Source: an uncultured Prevotellaceae bacterium (GTDB lineage Bacteria; Bacteroidota; Bacteroidia; Bacteroidales; Bacteroidaceae). Taken from it: a stretch of 17,107 nt of DNA. Location of the stretch: the NCBI GenBank assembly GCA_946415695.1, contig CAMKTM010000021.1:1-17107 (forward strand), read 5' to 3'. A program made the translations under genes and the position numbers. Positions 1-7,487 of the stretch are shown in pieces. Within the stretch, counting starts at the first letter, position 1; every line of letters begins with the position of its first letter. Under the pieces are notes generated by a model. The model had not been told where the DNA came from and ran no database searches. It worked only from the letters and a program-made list of their open reading frames with translations.

Positions 1-2008
1 TCATGTCTTCGTTGTAGTCGTACCAGAGGTTCAGGCCGTTGCCTGTGGAAGCCGTATAGTTAGCCACAAGGGTAGCGCCGTCGGCCACTGAGGTAAGTTC
101 ACCGGCCTCAATGCTTGTGCCATAGTCTGTGCCGTCGATTGTGAAGCCCGTGAAGTCGTAGCCGCGATAGCTTGTTGCAATGGCGGTGAAGGTCATGTCG
201 AGGTATTGCAGTCCCGTCACCTCGGTGTCGGCATAGAGGTACTTGTTGAAGGTAGAGCCGTCGTTCATCACCATCGTAATCTTGCCGGCACGAGTGTTCT
301 CTGCTTCTGTGGCGCCTGTCACGTTGACGGAAAGGTTGATGGTCTTCGTGTTGAGCAGGACTTCGATGGTTGCAATGACATTGGTGGCGTCGAAATCAGC
401 TGCAGCGATGATGGCGCAGGAGTTGCCTTCGTCAGTTGTTGACCAAGAGTCGAATATCGCACCTGTTGTCTTGCCTGATGTCGCATTCAGTGTCTTGCCG
501 TTGCCTTGAATTTTGAACAAGCCGTGCGACACACTTGTCAATGTGATAGCGACGGGAAAGTCGCCTAAAGCCGTACCGTCGCAGGAGACGAACTTCTCCT
601 CGGCAATGCTCCAAAGGTAATACTTGCCTTCGTGCGAAACGATGGCGAAGTTGTTCACGCTGTAAGCGCTGTTCTTTACCGTGTTGGCCAGGCTGCCGTC
701 AACAGTGGTGTAGGTGCCGCGGGGACACTTGATGGTGTAAGCCTTGTTGTTGCTCAACTCGCTGAGAGCCTCTACAAGACCTTCCTTCTTGTTGATGTTA
801 ACCTTGATGGTGACGTTTGCATCAGCAATGGTGCCTTCGGTCGTGATGTCGTAGGCAAAGGTGCTGTAGCCGTTGGTGAAGTCAGCAGGGATGTTGATGC
901 TGCTGTTTGGCATGACGGTCTCTGTATGGGTAAGGCCAGTAGCTACGCCGTTGACGTACTGCTCGTATGTCACATCAATGGTGACAGTAGGAACCTCGAC
1001 GGTCGTCTCATAGACATACCAGACGTTGTTGCCGCTGGTGCCGCTGACTGCACCGCTGCCCCAGAAGGCGAGGCCGTTGCCTGCACCGTTGTTATCGACG
1101 ATGCTGCCGCTGGTGCTGTCCAGGTTCCAGCCGAAGTAGCTACCGCTGCCGCCGTTGCTGTTATAGAAGGCGTATGTGCCGGCACTGCCCTTGGAGGCAG
1201 TAGTCTTCAAGCTACCGTCAATCCAGTCGCCGTTGGCAAACTGTATGTTGTACAGTCCTTCGCCTGCACTGAAGAAGCGGACGAGGTAGGCAGCATTGCT
1301 CTTCGCATTTGTCTCGTTGAGGGAGGCCGCTGTGACGGTTGCTGCTGCACGCTTCACGGTGTTGCCTGCACCTGCGTCGTACATTGGTGTCTCGCCGCCA
1401 CGAACTTGTGTCACGAGGTACCACTTGGTGTTGTCTGCTACATCGGTAACGGCACTGATGCTCGACACTTTTTCCCCTACGGTGAGGAAGGCATCGTCGG
1501 CAATGATTGGCTTCCACTGGGCGAATGCAGGGTCTTCAGTCAGCGTGATGGTGAATGAAGAGATGGCAATGCCGCTGTTGGGCGTGCTCTGCTGGAATGA
1601 GGTACTTGCGACGGAGAGTCCCGAGACGGTGAGCGTCGTCGTTCCGGTTGTGGCGAACGATGTGGCGGAGCCGCCTGCAGCGGGCGTCAACGTCTGCGCT
1701 CCGCTCTGAGCCGTACCGGTGATGGTGTAGCCGGTAATGAGATAACCTGCCTGGGCCGTGAGGGTGTAAGTGCAGCCCGAAGCACCGGAATAGATGTAGC
1801 CGGTAGAGACGGCGATGTTGTTTGCACCCACGGAGAGCGTCACTTGCGGGTCAGTCGCAGTGGACACCCATTTGCTGGCCCAAGTGCCGCCGGCATTGGT
1901 TGCTGTGTACGAGCCTGTGCCAGTGCCGTAGGTCACGGTGTAGTCCGCAGCCTGCACGCTAATGGTGCAAAGCAAAGCGGTGAGTAATAGGAAAAGTTTT
2001 TGTTTCAT
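1..2008 (-). CDS. Large secreted surface protein, N-terminal part (runs off the left edge)
   Basis: An open reading frame starts at an ATG at 2008 and stays open for 669 codons to the window edge, so the C-terminus is missing. The first 20 residues form a signal peptide (MKQKLFLLL..., probable cleavage after SVQA). Residues of about 22-170 form a Thr/Ser/Gly-rich beta domain that matches the N-terminal domain of the protein at 2381-5689: both share the pattern GYxITGYxITG, then a TPA(A/S)G segment, then VxGLS, then an AI(S/T)xFTI-like strand. Later segments, such as the one around NNKAYTIKCPRGTY, resemble the beta-rich, possibly ricin-like or sugar-binding modules common in Prevotella surface proteins. 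No catalytic motif is visible. It lies 103 bases downstream of the small peptide gene and may share its transcript. It is probably exported to the cell surface. The specific function is not recognised. Confidence 0.85.
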   Translation of the reverse strand, partial: MKQKLFLLLTALLCTISVQAADYTVTYGTGTGSYTATNAGGTWASKWVSTATDPQVTLSVGANNIAVSTGYIYSGASGCTYTLTAQAGYLITGYTITGTAQSGAQTLTPAAGGSATSFATTGTTTLTVSGLSVASTSFQQSTPNSGIAISSFTITLTEDPAFAQWKPIIADDAFLTVGEKVSSISAVTDVADNTKWYLVTQVRGGETPMYDAGAGNTVKRAAATVTAASLNETNAKSNAAYLVRFFSAGEGLYNIQFANGDWIDGSLKTTASKGSAGTYAFYNSNGGSGSYFGWNLDSTSGSIVDNNGAGNGLAFWGSGAVSGTSGNNVWYVYETTVEVPTVTIDVTYEQYVNGVATGLTHTETVMPNSSINIPADFTNGYSTFAYDITTEGTIADANVTIKVNINKKEGLVEALSELSNNKAYTIKCPRGTYTTVDGSLANTVKNSAYSVNNFAIVSHEGKYYLWSIAEEKFVSCDGTALGDFPVAITLTSVSHGLFKIQGNGKTLNATSGKTTGAIFDSWSTTDEGNSCAIIAAADFDATNVIATIEVLLNTKTINLSVNVTGATEAENTRAGKITMVMNDGSTFNKYLYADTEVTGLQYLDMTFTAIATSYRGYDFTGFTIDGTDYGTSIEAGELTSVADGATLVANYTASTGNGLNLWYDYNEDM

Positions 2009-2060
2009 GTTGGTTTGTATTTGTTCCTAATAATATATATATAAATGTTTAGAGAGCAAA

Positions 2061-2109
2061 GGGAGGTGCCTGCATAGGCATCTCCCTAATTTGTCGCCTT
2101 GGCGACAAA
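2061..2109. repeat. Two stacked hairpins between the small peptide gene and the next surface gene
   Basis: One stem pairs 2061-2071 with 2076-2086 (11 pairs with one G-T wobble, 4-base loop). A second pairs 2090-2098 (TTTGTCGCC) with 2101-2109 (GGCGACAAA) around two bases. They start 3 bases after the stop of the 60-residue gene and end about 50 bases before the start codon at 2008. There is no clear U-run on either strand, so this is a weak terminator candidate. It could attenuate or separate expression of the two genes, or protect an mRNA 3' end. Confidence 0.5.
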
Positions 2110-2111
2110 GA

Positions 2112-2294
2112 TTACCATTCCTCGTCCCAAAGGGATTTGTCGGTTATGGATGTGTTTTCTTCCTTGACGAGGTCTGTGCCGTTGCCAGTTGTACTGTCAC
2201 TACCATTGCCACTTCCGATGATGAGCGACTGGCAGATAGCTCCGCAATTAAGTTCTACGGTCAGCGCCGCTGGTGTCATATATGTCTTTTTCAT
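2112..2294 (-). CDS. Small MKKTYM-type peptide, 60 residues, unknown function
   Basis: The product starts MKKTYMTPAALTVEL and ends in the acidic, Trp-containing tail SLWDEEW. The middle is Gly/Ser/Asn/Thr-rich, and two cysteines occur at 17 and 21. From general knowledge, short proteins starting MKKxYxxPxxxVxxL with an acidic aromatic end recur in Prevotella and relatives, often beside surface-protein genes, and usually stay hypothetical. It has no convincing signal peptide or membrane helix. It lies in the same direction between two large paralogous secreted proteins, 86 bases after one and 103 before the other. The recognisable N-terminus and the co-directional gap-filling position support a real gene. 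It could be a leader-type peptide, a partner of the surface proteins, or an unrelated small cytoplasmic protein. Confidence 0.65.
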   Translation of the reverse strand: MKKTYMTPAALTVELNCGAICQSLIIGSGNGSDSTTGNGTDLVKEENTSITDKSLWDEEW

Positions 2295-2342
2295 CTTACA
2301 GTTACTATTTAATCATTTATTATTTACCGTTTTCCCTTTTCT

Positions 2343-2365
2343 CCCCTCTCCGATGGGGAGAGGGG
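2343..2365. repeat. GC-rich hairpin downstream of the 1102-residue surface gene
   Basis: A 9-base perfect stem pairs CCCCTCTCC at 2343-2351 with GGAGAGGGG at 2357-2365 around a 5-base loop. It begins 15 bases past the stop codon at 2381-2383. No T-run follows it on the minus strand, so it is not a textbook intrinsic terminator, though it may still end or stabilise the transcript. The flanking minus-strand text (ACCCCTTGACCCC) resembles the C-rich arm of the element inside mutL, which suggests a dispersed repeat family. Confidence 0.55.
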
Positions 2366-2380
2366 TCAAGGGGTGTGGCT

Positions 2381-5300
2381 TTATTTCAAAATCTTCTTTC
2401 CGTTCACGATGTTGATGCCCTTCTGCATCTTGCTGATGCGCTGACCGGCAAGATTGTAGATTGAAGATTCTTCATTCTTCATTCTTAATGCATCATTTAT
2501 TCCTGTTGCATCGTCGTCGAAAACGAAGGTGAAGCCCTTTACGCCTGCGGAGAGTAAGTTAGCAGCAGGCAGATATGCCTTGAAGCCTGCAATGGAGCCT
2601 GCGGCAGTCTTCGGGAAGAGGCCGACAGCATCTCCAGCTACGTTTTGCTGAAGCGTGTAGTACACCTTGTTCGTTACATCATCAGCACTTACTGCAAATG
2701 CAGTAACCTGACCTGCCAGCTTGTTTGTGGCACTAACATCTGTGCCGCCTGTCGTAATAACGAAATCGTAGGTTCCGGCAGTTGCCTTGAGGATGACAGG
2801 TGTGTTGGCTGCAATCGTTGTCTCGATTTCTGTCAGTGTAGCCTCGGTGGTAGTGAGACTGCTGATGTAGTAAGCCAGCACGCCGCTCGGTATGGTCAGT
2901 GCCACAGGAGCATACAGTGTAGCATAACCAGCTTCAGAAATGGTTACAGGGAGACTGGTGACATCTTCTATGGTGAAGGTATTCTGGTTCACAAATCTTG
3001 AATCGGCTGTGTTGCGGTTTGCGTCGCTGCCATTTACGCCCGTAGAATAAAGGTAATTGGTATTACTATTCCATGGGGCGGCAAGACTCAAGCCAACGTT
3101 TCCGTTCACGGCATTAACAAATGTAAACGAGCTGGCAGCTCCTCCTACGGTACCTATCTCGCGGACATTGTTGATGGCGATGCCATGAGTATAGGCAATG
3201 AGCTTTCCGCCAGAGTAGAGGAAGATGATATTCTTGTCTTCTGTTGTTGTGACGGTCATACGGCTCCCTGCACTGGCAGCCTTCAGATATGCCTTGTCTC
3301 CCAAGGTGCTACGGATGCGGATGAAGGTTCCGTCGGCAGGTTTCACATATTCTGCAGCAAGGAAACCCTCGTACCAAGTGCGCAGGTTGTTGTAGTTGGT
3401 GGCATTGCCCGTGTAGCTGCCACCATCAAGAGCAGTCTTCACGCCATTCAAAGCAACCGTGTAATCGTTGTCTAAAGCGGGATAGCCGTACTGCCCGGCA
3501 TTGGCAAGCTTGGCAGCCATCTCGTTCTTCCCCCAATAACGTGTGATTAGATCAAGGTAGGAGTGGAAACCGGTTGAAGGACCATCATGATTTGCAGCAA
3601 GACTCCATACACCCATGAGAGAACCTGCACCACCGCTAACGGAGTTGACAGAGAGATACTTTCCCGTTGATGGTATATACCAAACGTATATAGTGCCACA
3701 TTTATCTGTAGTAGAAGTCTGGTATTGCAAAGGTGTAGCGTCTGCTGAAAGTGTCACGGCACCTGAATTATGTGAATTTTCAGTGGCTGTGCTTGTGATG
3801 TATGTTTCTGTTGAAACGTTCTTGATGGCAAATGAGATATTCAAATCCGAAATGCTTGGTTCGATTGTCCACAGGTACTTGTTTTGTTCAGCAGATGTGG
3901 CATCTGGCATATCGCCAGAATGTACGACTATACCTGAGCTTTCTGCATGCCAAAGAAAGTCAATTGAGTCATAACCACTCTTGTTGTGGAATTGGCCCAA
4001 GAACGTGGGGGTAGAGACAGCAAACGGGAAGTTAATAGTAGCCGTGAAGTTATAGCCATCCCAAGCCTGATTGCTCAATGTATAACCTACACATCCTGCA
4101 AAGGAAGGCTCTTCACCCACAACTCCCTGATAAGTTCCTTCGTAAGTGGCACCATTTACATCTGTAAGCGTATAATTAATCACATGGGTATATGTAACGG
4201 TTATCGTTTGACCTTCAACACTGATTTCACTTGTATAGCCCTCAACTGCACTTGCCGTAAGGTCAGATGTTGCGATGCTTGCAGCAACAAAGAATCCTCC
4301 GTTCTTGGCATTCTGGCTATTGTATGTAACATAGCCGTCTTCGCAACCTTCAATGACAACATTATAAATGCCAGCGCTAACATCGACAGGCTCAAAAGTC
4401 CAGTGGTTATCGGTTGCTGCTGAATGACCAGCCCATGTCGTAAGCTTTGTGTCATTACCCGAATTCGTAAGATTAATTGCTTCGGTAAAGTAGTAGTCCG
4501 GTCCAACGGCAACAGAGCCAATGGTAAGGTTCTCATAAGTTGTCGAGCCTATGGTAAGAGGAAGTCCCTCACCATTAGTAACAGCAAAGGTCGCTCCGTT
4601 GTTTATCACCTTCCAGATATTGCCATTGCTGGGTGAATCTGGCAAGCTATGATGGAATGTTTCGTTTGTACCTTTAACCACAAAGTCGCTGTAAAGATAA
4701 GGATAACGACTTGTATCCATACCCTTGAAGTAATAATAGCCGCTTGGAATGGTTGGTTCAAAGACCCAAGTTGTGCCTCTCCAGTCATTCTGGGAAGGAC
4801 TCCAATTACCAACTCCCGTGTTGGTATTGTTTGCATCGCAACAACTCGAGCCTGAAACTTTGGCTGTTTTGCTTATAGAGAATCCGCTGTCATTTACTCC
4901 ATTAGGCAGGATGTAAACGGTTCCACCCGAAGCGGCTGTCTGCCATGACGTCGTCATCTGTGTACCATCGTAACAATGTGCAACAACACCACCTAACACA
5001 TCTCCTGAGGTATTACCTTCCGCAGCTGTGAAGTACCAGACAGATCCGTCTGCAAAGTCAACGTGCGACATAGACTTGCCAGTGCCATTAGAGGTTAAGT
5101 ATCCTCCACGGTCATACGACTTGATGCTGTAGTACTTCGGAGAACTCTCATCTGTTGTCAGTTGGGGAAGGTTTATTTCATGATTGTATTCATAAGTAAT
5201 AGTGATGGCTGTGGCATCGAAAGCGCCGTTTCCCGTACCTGCTGTTTGAGCCATGGTAAAGGAAACCGACTGATTGCTGAGACCTGTTACATTCAGTGTT

Positions 5301-5689
5301 ACGTCTGAACCTGCAAAGTCCAAGTACGAAACGGGATTGCCATCTCCATCTGTAACTGTACCAGAAGCAGGAGTAATGCGTTCAACATCACCGTTAGATC
5401 CGTTCCATGCAGAATGACCAGTAATACTGTAACCTGTGATGACAAAACCATAGGTTACTGAAAGCGTATAACTACCCTTGAAAATTCTTCCATTGCCAGT
5501 GTTATAGCCATTGCTGCCACTGTAGGTCATCGTCATTGCCGGAGCACCATTAGACTTCCATACCTGTGTGGATGAGAATGCCCCTGCAGACGAATAGGTA
5601 CTAATCGAATATGTAATCGTACCGAGTTGTGCCCAGGCGCTCATCGTCGAGATGAGGGCGAGGAGTAATAATGTTAGTTTTTGTTTCAT
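2381..5689 (-). CDS. Large multi-domain secreted surface protein, 1102 residues
   Basis: The start is ATG at 5689. Residues 1-20 form a signal peptide (hydrophobic LTLLLLALIST, cleavage after SAWA). Residues 22-170 form a beta domain homologous to the start of the protein at 1-2008. Residues 185-310 and 600-700 look like beta-trefoil or ricin-like repeats (YYSIKSYDRGGYL, KYLWTIEPS). Residues 505-560 contain YTLTDVNGATYEG, a beta-sandwich-like stretch. Residues 708-780 look helical. Residues 785-910 form another trefoil-like part (FIRIRSTLGDKAYLKA). Residues 913-1056 (GYATLYAPVALTIP...) form a domain frequent in Prevotella surface proteins. The last 26 residues (IYNLAGQR...GINIVNGKKILK) resemble a short type IX secretion sorting signal. 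No enzyme motif is visible. It is probably a surface-exposed glycan or host-ligand binding protein; this role is inferred. Confidence 0.88.
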   Translation of the reverse strand: MKQKLTLLLLALISTMSAWAQLGTITYSISTYSSAGAFSSTQVWKSNGAPAMTMTYSGSNGYNTGNGRIFKGSYTLSVTYGFVITGYSITGHSAWNGSNGDVERITPASGTVTDGDGNPVSYLDFAGSDVTLNVTGLSNQSVSFTMAQTAGTGNGAFDATAITITYEYNHEINLPQLTTDESSPKYYSIKSYDRGGYLTSNGTGKSMSHVDFADGSVWYFTAAEGNTSGDVLGGVVAHCYDGTQMTTSWQTAASGGTVYILPNGVNDSGFSISKTAKVSGSSCCDANNTNTGVGNWSPSQNDWRGTTWVFEPTIPSGYYYFKGMDTSRYPYLYSDFVVKGTNETFHHSLPDSPSNGNIWKVINNGATFAVTNGEGLPLTIGSTTYENLTIGSVAVGPDYYFTEAINLTNSGNDTKLTTWAGHSAATDNHWTFEPVDVSAGIYNVVIEGCEDGYVTYNSQNAKNGGFFVAASIATSDLTASAVEGYTSEISVEGQTITVTYTHVINYTLTDVNGATYEGTYQGVVGEEPSFAGCVGYTLSNQAWDGYNFTATINFPFAVSTPTFLGQFHNKSGYDSIDFLWHAESSGIVVHSGDMPDATSAEQNKYLWTIEPSISDLNISFAIKNVSTETYITSTATENSHNSGAVTLSADATPLQYQTSTTDKCGTIYVWYIPSTGKYLSVNSVSGGAGSLMGVWSLAANHDGPSTGFHSYLDLITRYWGKNEMAAKLANAGQYGYPALDNDYTVALNGVKTALDGGSYTGNATNYNNLRTWYEGFLAAEYVKPADGTFIRIRSTLGDKAYLKAASAGSRMTVTTTEDKNIIFLYSGGKLIAYTHGIAINNVREIGTVGGAASSFTFVNAVNGNVGLSLAAPWNSNTNYLYSTGVNGSDANRNTADSRFVNQNTFTIEDVTSLPVTISEAGYATLYAPVALTIPSGVLAYYISSLTTTEATLTEIETTIAANTPVILKATAGTYDFVITTGGTDVSATNKLAGQVTAFAVSADDVTNKVYYTLQQNVAGDAVGLFPKTAAGSIAGFKAYLPAANLLSAGVKGFTFVFDDDATGINDALRMKNEESSIYNLAGQRISKMQKGINIVNGKKILK

Positions 5690-5827
5690 TGTTTGAATTG
5701 AATAAAATTAATAAAAAGATTTGTTGTTGTTGTGTTCAAAAGGATGTATGTCTTAGTTGCTGCTTTGGGGGTGTTTGGTTTTCTCTTAATGCACGCGCGT
5801 ACATTTTTTTTCTGTTGAATTGGGCTG

Positions 5828-5859
5828 CAAAGGTATGAACCTTTTTGGGAACTTGCAAA
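5828..5859 (-). promoter_or_regulatory. Bacteroidetes-type promoter for the surface-protein locus
   Basis: On the minus strand a TTTG (-33 box, plus-strand 5856-5859) is followed by a 20-base spacer and TACCTTTG (-7 box, 5828-5835). This matches the Bacteroidetes consensus TTTG / TAnnTTTG. Transcription should start near 5821, leaving a leader of about 130 bases before the ATG at 5689. No other equally good match was seen in the spacer. Confidence 0.72.
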
Positions 5860-6221
5860 TTTTCTTTCAGAAATTATTGCTTTTTTTCTCATATTGCATT
5901 TTTGGGGGTGGCTTACGTGCTTTTGTGGTTTTCTGTGCTGGATGCGGCGTTTTTGTGTGTCTGGCATGTGGGGTTTGTCGTGATTTTTCGCAAGGTGAAG
6001 CTCTCTGACGGGCTTTTCCTGTGGTTGTAGCAATAGGGGCCACCGGGTACCTCGAATGCGCTTAAAATGAATGCCTGCTGAGAATCAGATGGTTGCAGCA
6101 TCGCTTTTTGTGGAGATGTGTCAAGAAAGTGTCATACAAGTGTGCGTTGCTGTTAAATATGGTGTGGTTTTGGCTAAAATATGCTGTGCCGTGAGAGTGG
6201 TTTCGACGTGCCGTGATAGGA

Positions 6222-6261
6222 AACAAGGCGTGCCTTGTTTGGGATAAAGGCACGCCTTGTT
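6222..6261. repeat. Perfect 15-bp inverted repeat with GGCACGCC core
   Basis: AACAAGGCGTGCCTT at 6222-6236 is the exact reverse complement of 6247-6261, around a 10-base loop. Each arm is itself nearly palindromic, so alternative cruciform or hairpin foldings exist. It lies 86-125 bases beyond the trpS stop codon and could help end trpS transcription, or it may be a dispersed repeat. A TTTCC stretch follows on the minus strand but there is no long T-run. Confidence 0.7.
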
Positions 6262-6275
6262 GAATTTCTTGATGT

Positions 6276-6295
6276 GCCGTGCTGGTCGGCACGGC
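6276..6295 (-). terminator. Possible trpS terminator hairpin
   Basis: GCCGTGC at 6276-6282 pairs with GCACGGC at 6289-6295 around a 6-base loop. It begins about 50 bases past the trpS stop codon, where the minus-strand gene cluster ends. No clear U-run follows, so the terminator role is inferred from position only. The GTGCCGTG motif also occurs near 6185 and 6208. Confidence 0.4.
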
Positions 6296-6346
6296 TCTGA
6301 AATGTCTCTGGCGATGTAAAGGATTTTCCGATGTGGATCTGACGGT

Positions 6347-7438
6347 TTATTGCTTCTGGAAGCGTAGTGCTTGCTCCTGGATGAGTGCGCGGTCGTCGAA
6401 GTAGTTTATCTTCATGGCTCGTCGCACTTGGTCCATGGTCTCGCAGGCTGCGGCGCGAGCCACTTCGCAGCCTTTGCGGAGTATTTCATAGACGGCTGGG
6501 ATGTCCTTTTCGTACTCTGCGCGTCGCTGGCGTATGGGTTCGAGGGTCTCCTGCAGGACGGCCATGAGGAGTTTTTTGCACTTCACGTCGCCGAGTCCGC
6601 CGCGGGTGTAGTGGTCTTTCATCTCCTGCAGGGTCTGGTAGTCTGTGGTGAGGCGTGCGACTTGCTCGTCGGTTGCGAAGGCGTCGAGGTAGGTGAAGAC
6701 GGTGTTTCCCTCGAGGTGTCCGGGGTCGCTGACCTGGAGGTGTTCGGGGTCGGTGTACATGGTCTTGACTTTTTTGTTGACCTCGTCGGCTGAGTCGCTG
6801 AGGTAGATGCAGTTGCCGAGGCTCTTGCTCATCTTTGCCTTGCCGTCGGTGCCTGGCAGTCGGAGGCAGGCGGCGTTGTCGGGCAGCAGTATGTTAGGCT
6901 CCACGAGGGTGTCGCCGTAGATGTGGTTGAAGCGTCGTACGATTTCTCTGGCCTGCTCGAGCATGGGCTCCTGGTCTTCGCCTGCCGGCACGGTTGTTGC
7001 CTTGAATATGGTGATGTCTGCTGCCTGGCTGATGGGGTAGGTGAAGAAGCCTACGGGTATGCTTTCGCCGCTGAAGCCTCGCATCTGCACTTCGGTCTTC
7101 ACGGTGGGGTTGCGCTGCAGGCGTGAGACGCTGACGAGGTCCATGAAGTAGAAGGAGAGTTCGCAGAGTTCGGGGATTTGGCTCTGGATGAAGAGTGTGG
7201 TCTTTGCTGGGTCGAGGCCTGCGGCGAGGTAGTCGAGTGCGACTTCGATGACGTTCTGGCGCACTTTCTCGGGGTTCTCGATGTTGTCGGTGAGTGCCTG
7301 TGCGTCGGCTTCAAAGACGAAGATCTTGTCGTAGAGTCCGGAGTTCTGGAGTTCTACGCGACGTCGGAGGGAGCCGACATAGTGTCCGATGTGGAGTTTG
7401 CCCGTGGGGCGGTCGCCGGTAAGGATAATCTTTTCCAT
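6347..7438 (-). CDS. trpS: Tryptophanyl-tRNA synthetase
   Basis: This class I synthetase joins tryptophan to tRNA(Trp) using ATP in the cytoplasm. The 363-residue product is close to the usual family length of about 330-360. The ATP-binding HIGH signature is intact at residues 16-19 (GKLHIGHYVGSL), and the second signature KMSKS is intact at 202-206 (AKMSKSLGNC). The family-typical PAGEDQ segment (151-156) and the block around DITIFKATTVPAG also fit. The start is ATG at 7438, 49 bases after the mutL stop and in the same direction, so it could be transcribed through from mutL. That gap consists almost entirely of short repeats and a palindrome. No tRNA-box or leader structure was recognised. 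It is the last gene of the minus-strand cluster. Confidence 0.97.
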   Translation of the reverse strand: MEKIILTGDRPTGKLHIGHYVGSLRRRVELQNSGLYDKIFVFEADAQALTDNIENPEKVRQNVIEVALDYLAAGLDPAKTTLFIQSQIPELCELSFYFMDLVSVSRLQRNPTVKTEVQMRGFSGESIPVGFFTYPISQAADITIFKATTVPAGEDQEPMLEQAREIVRRFNHIYGDTLVEPNILLPDNAACLRLPGTDGKAKMSKSLGNCIYLSDSADEVNKKVKTMYTDPEHLQVSDPGHLEGNTVFTYLDAFATDEQVARLTTDYQTLQEMKDHYTRGGLGDVKCKKLLMAVLQETLEPIRQRRAEYEKDIPAVYEILRKGCEVARAAACETMDQVRRAMKINYFDDRALIQEQALRFQKQ

Positions 7439-7446
7439 GTTTTATA

Positions 7447-7487
7447 GGGACTTTAGGGACTTTAAGGACTTTAGGGACCTTAAGGTC
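7447..7487. repeat. Degenerate GGGACTTTA repeats and a 12-bp palindrome between mutL and trpS
   Basis: About four imperfect copies of (G)GGACTTTA lie head to tail from 7447. They end in the perfect palindrome GACCTTAAGGTC (7476-7487), which abuts the mutL stop codon at 7488-7490. Together they fill nearly the whole 49-base gap before trpS. They may be a short tandem repeat, a weak hairpin in the mutL-trpS mRNA, or a protein-binding site. No function is established from sequence. Confidence 0.6.

Larger units (their letters stand above)
5690..6346. other. Intergenic region without a credible gene
   Basis: These 657 bases separate trpS from the surface-protein locus. Short open frames on both strands have low-complexity or Lys/Arg/His-rich products with no recognisable family and no supporting start context, so none is called. 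The region contains the surface-locus promoter (5828-5859), an A/T-rich leader (5690-5820), a featureless stretch (about 5870-6170), and a cluster of GTGCCGTG and GGCACGCC motifs near trpS (6185-6295). Confidence 0.7.

Noticed and set aside
632..1558. 308-residue plus-strand open frame
   Set aside because: It is antisense to the well-supported surface protein at 1-2008, has biased composition and matches no family.
5686..6033. 115-residue minus-strand open frame in the spacer
   Set aside because: The product is Lys/Asn/Thr-rich low complexity, overlaps the promoter and the start of the surface gene, and has no recognisable motif.
6222..6261. Insertion sequence terminal repeats
   Set aside because: The inverted arms are only 10 bases apart, with no transposase and no visible target-site duplication.
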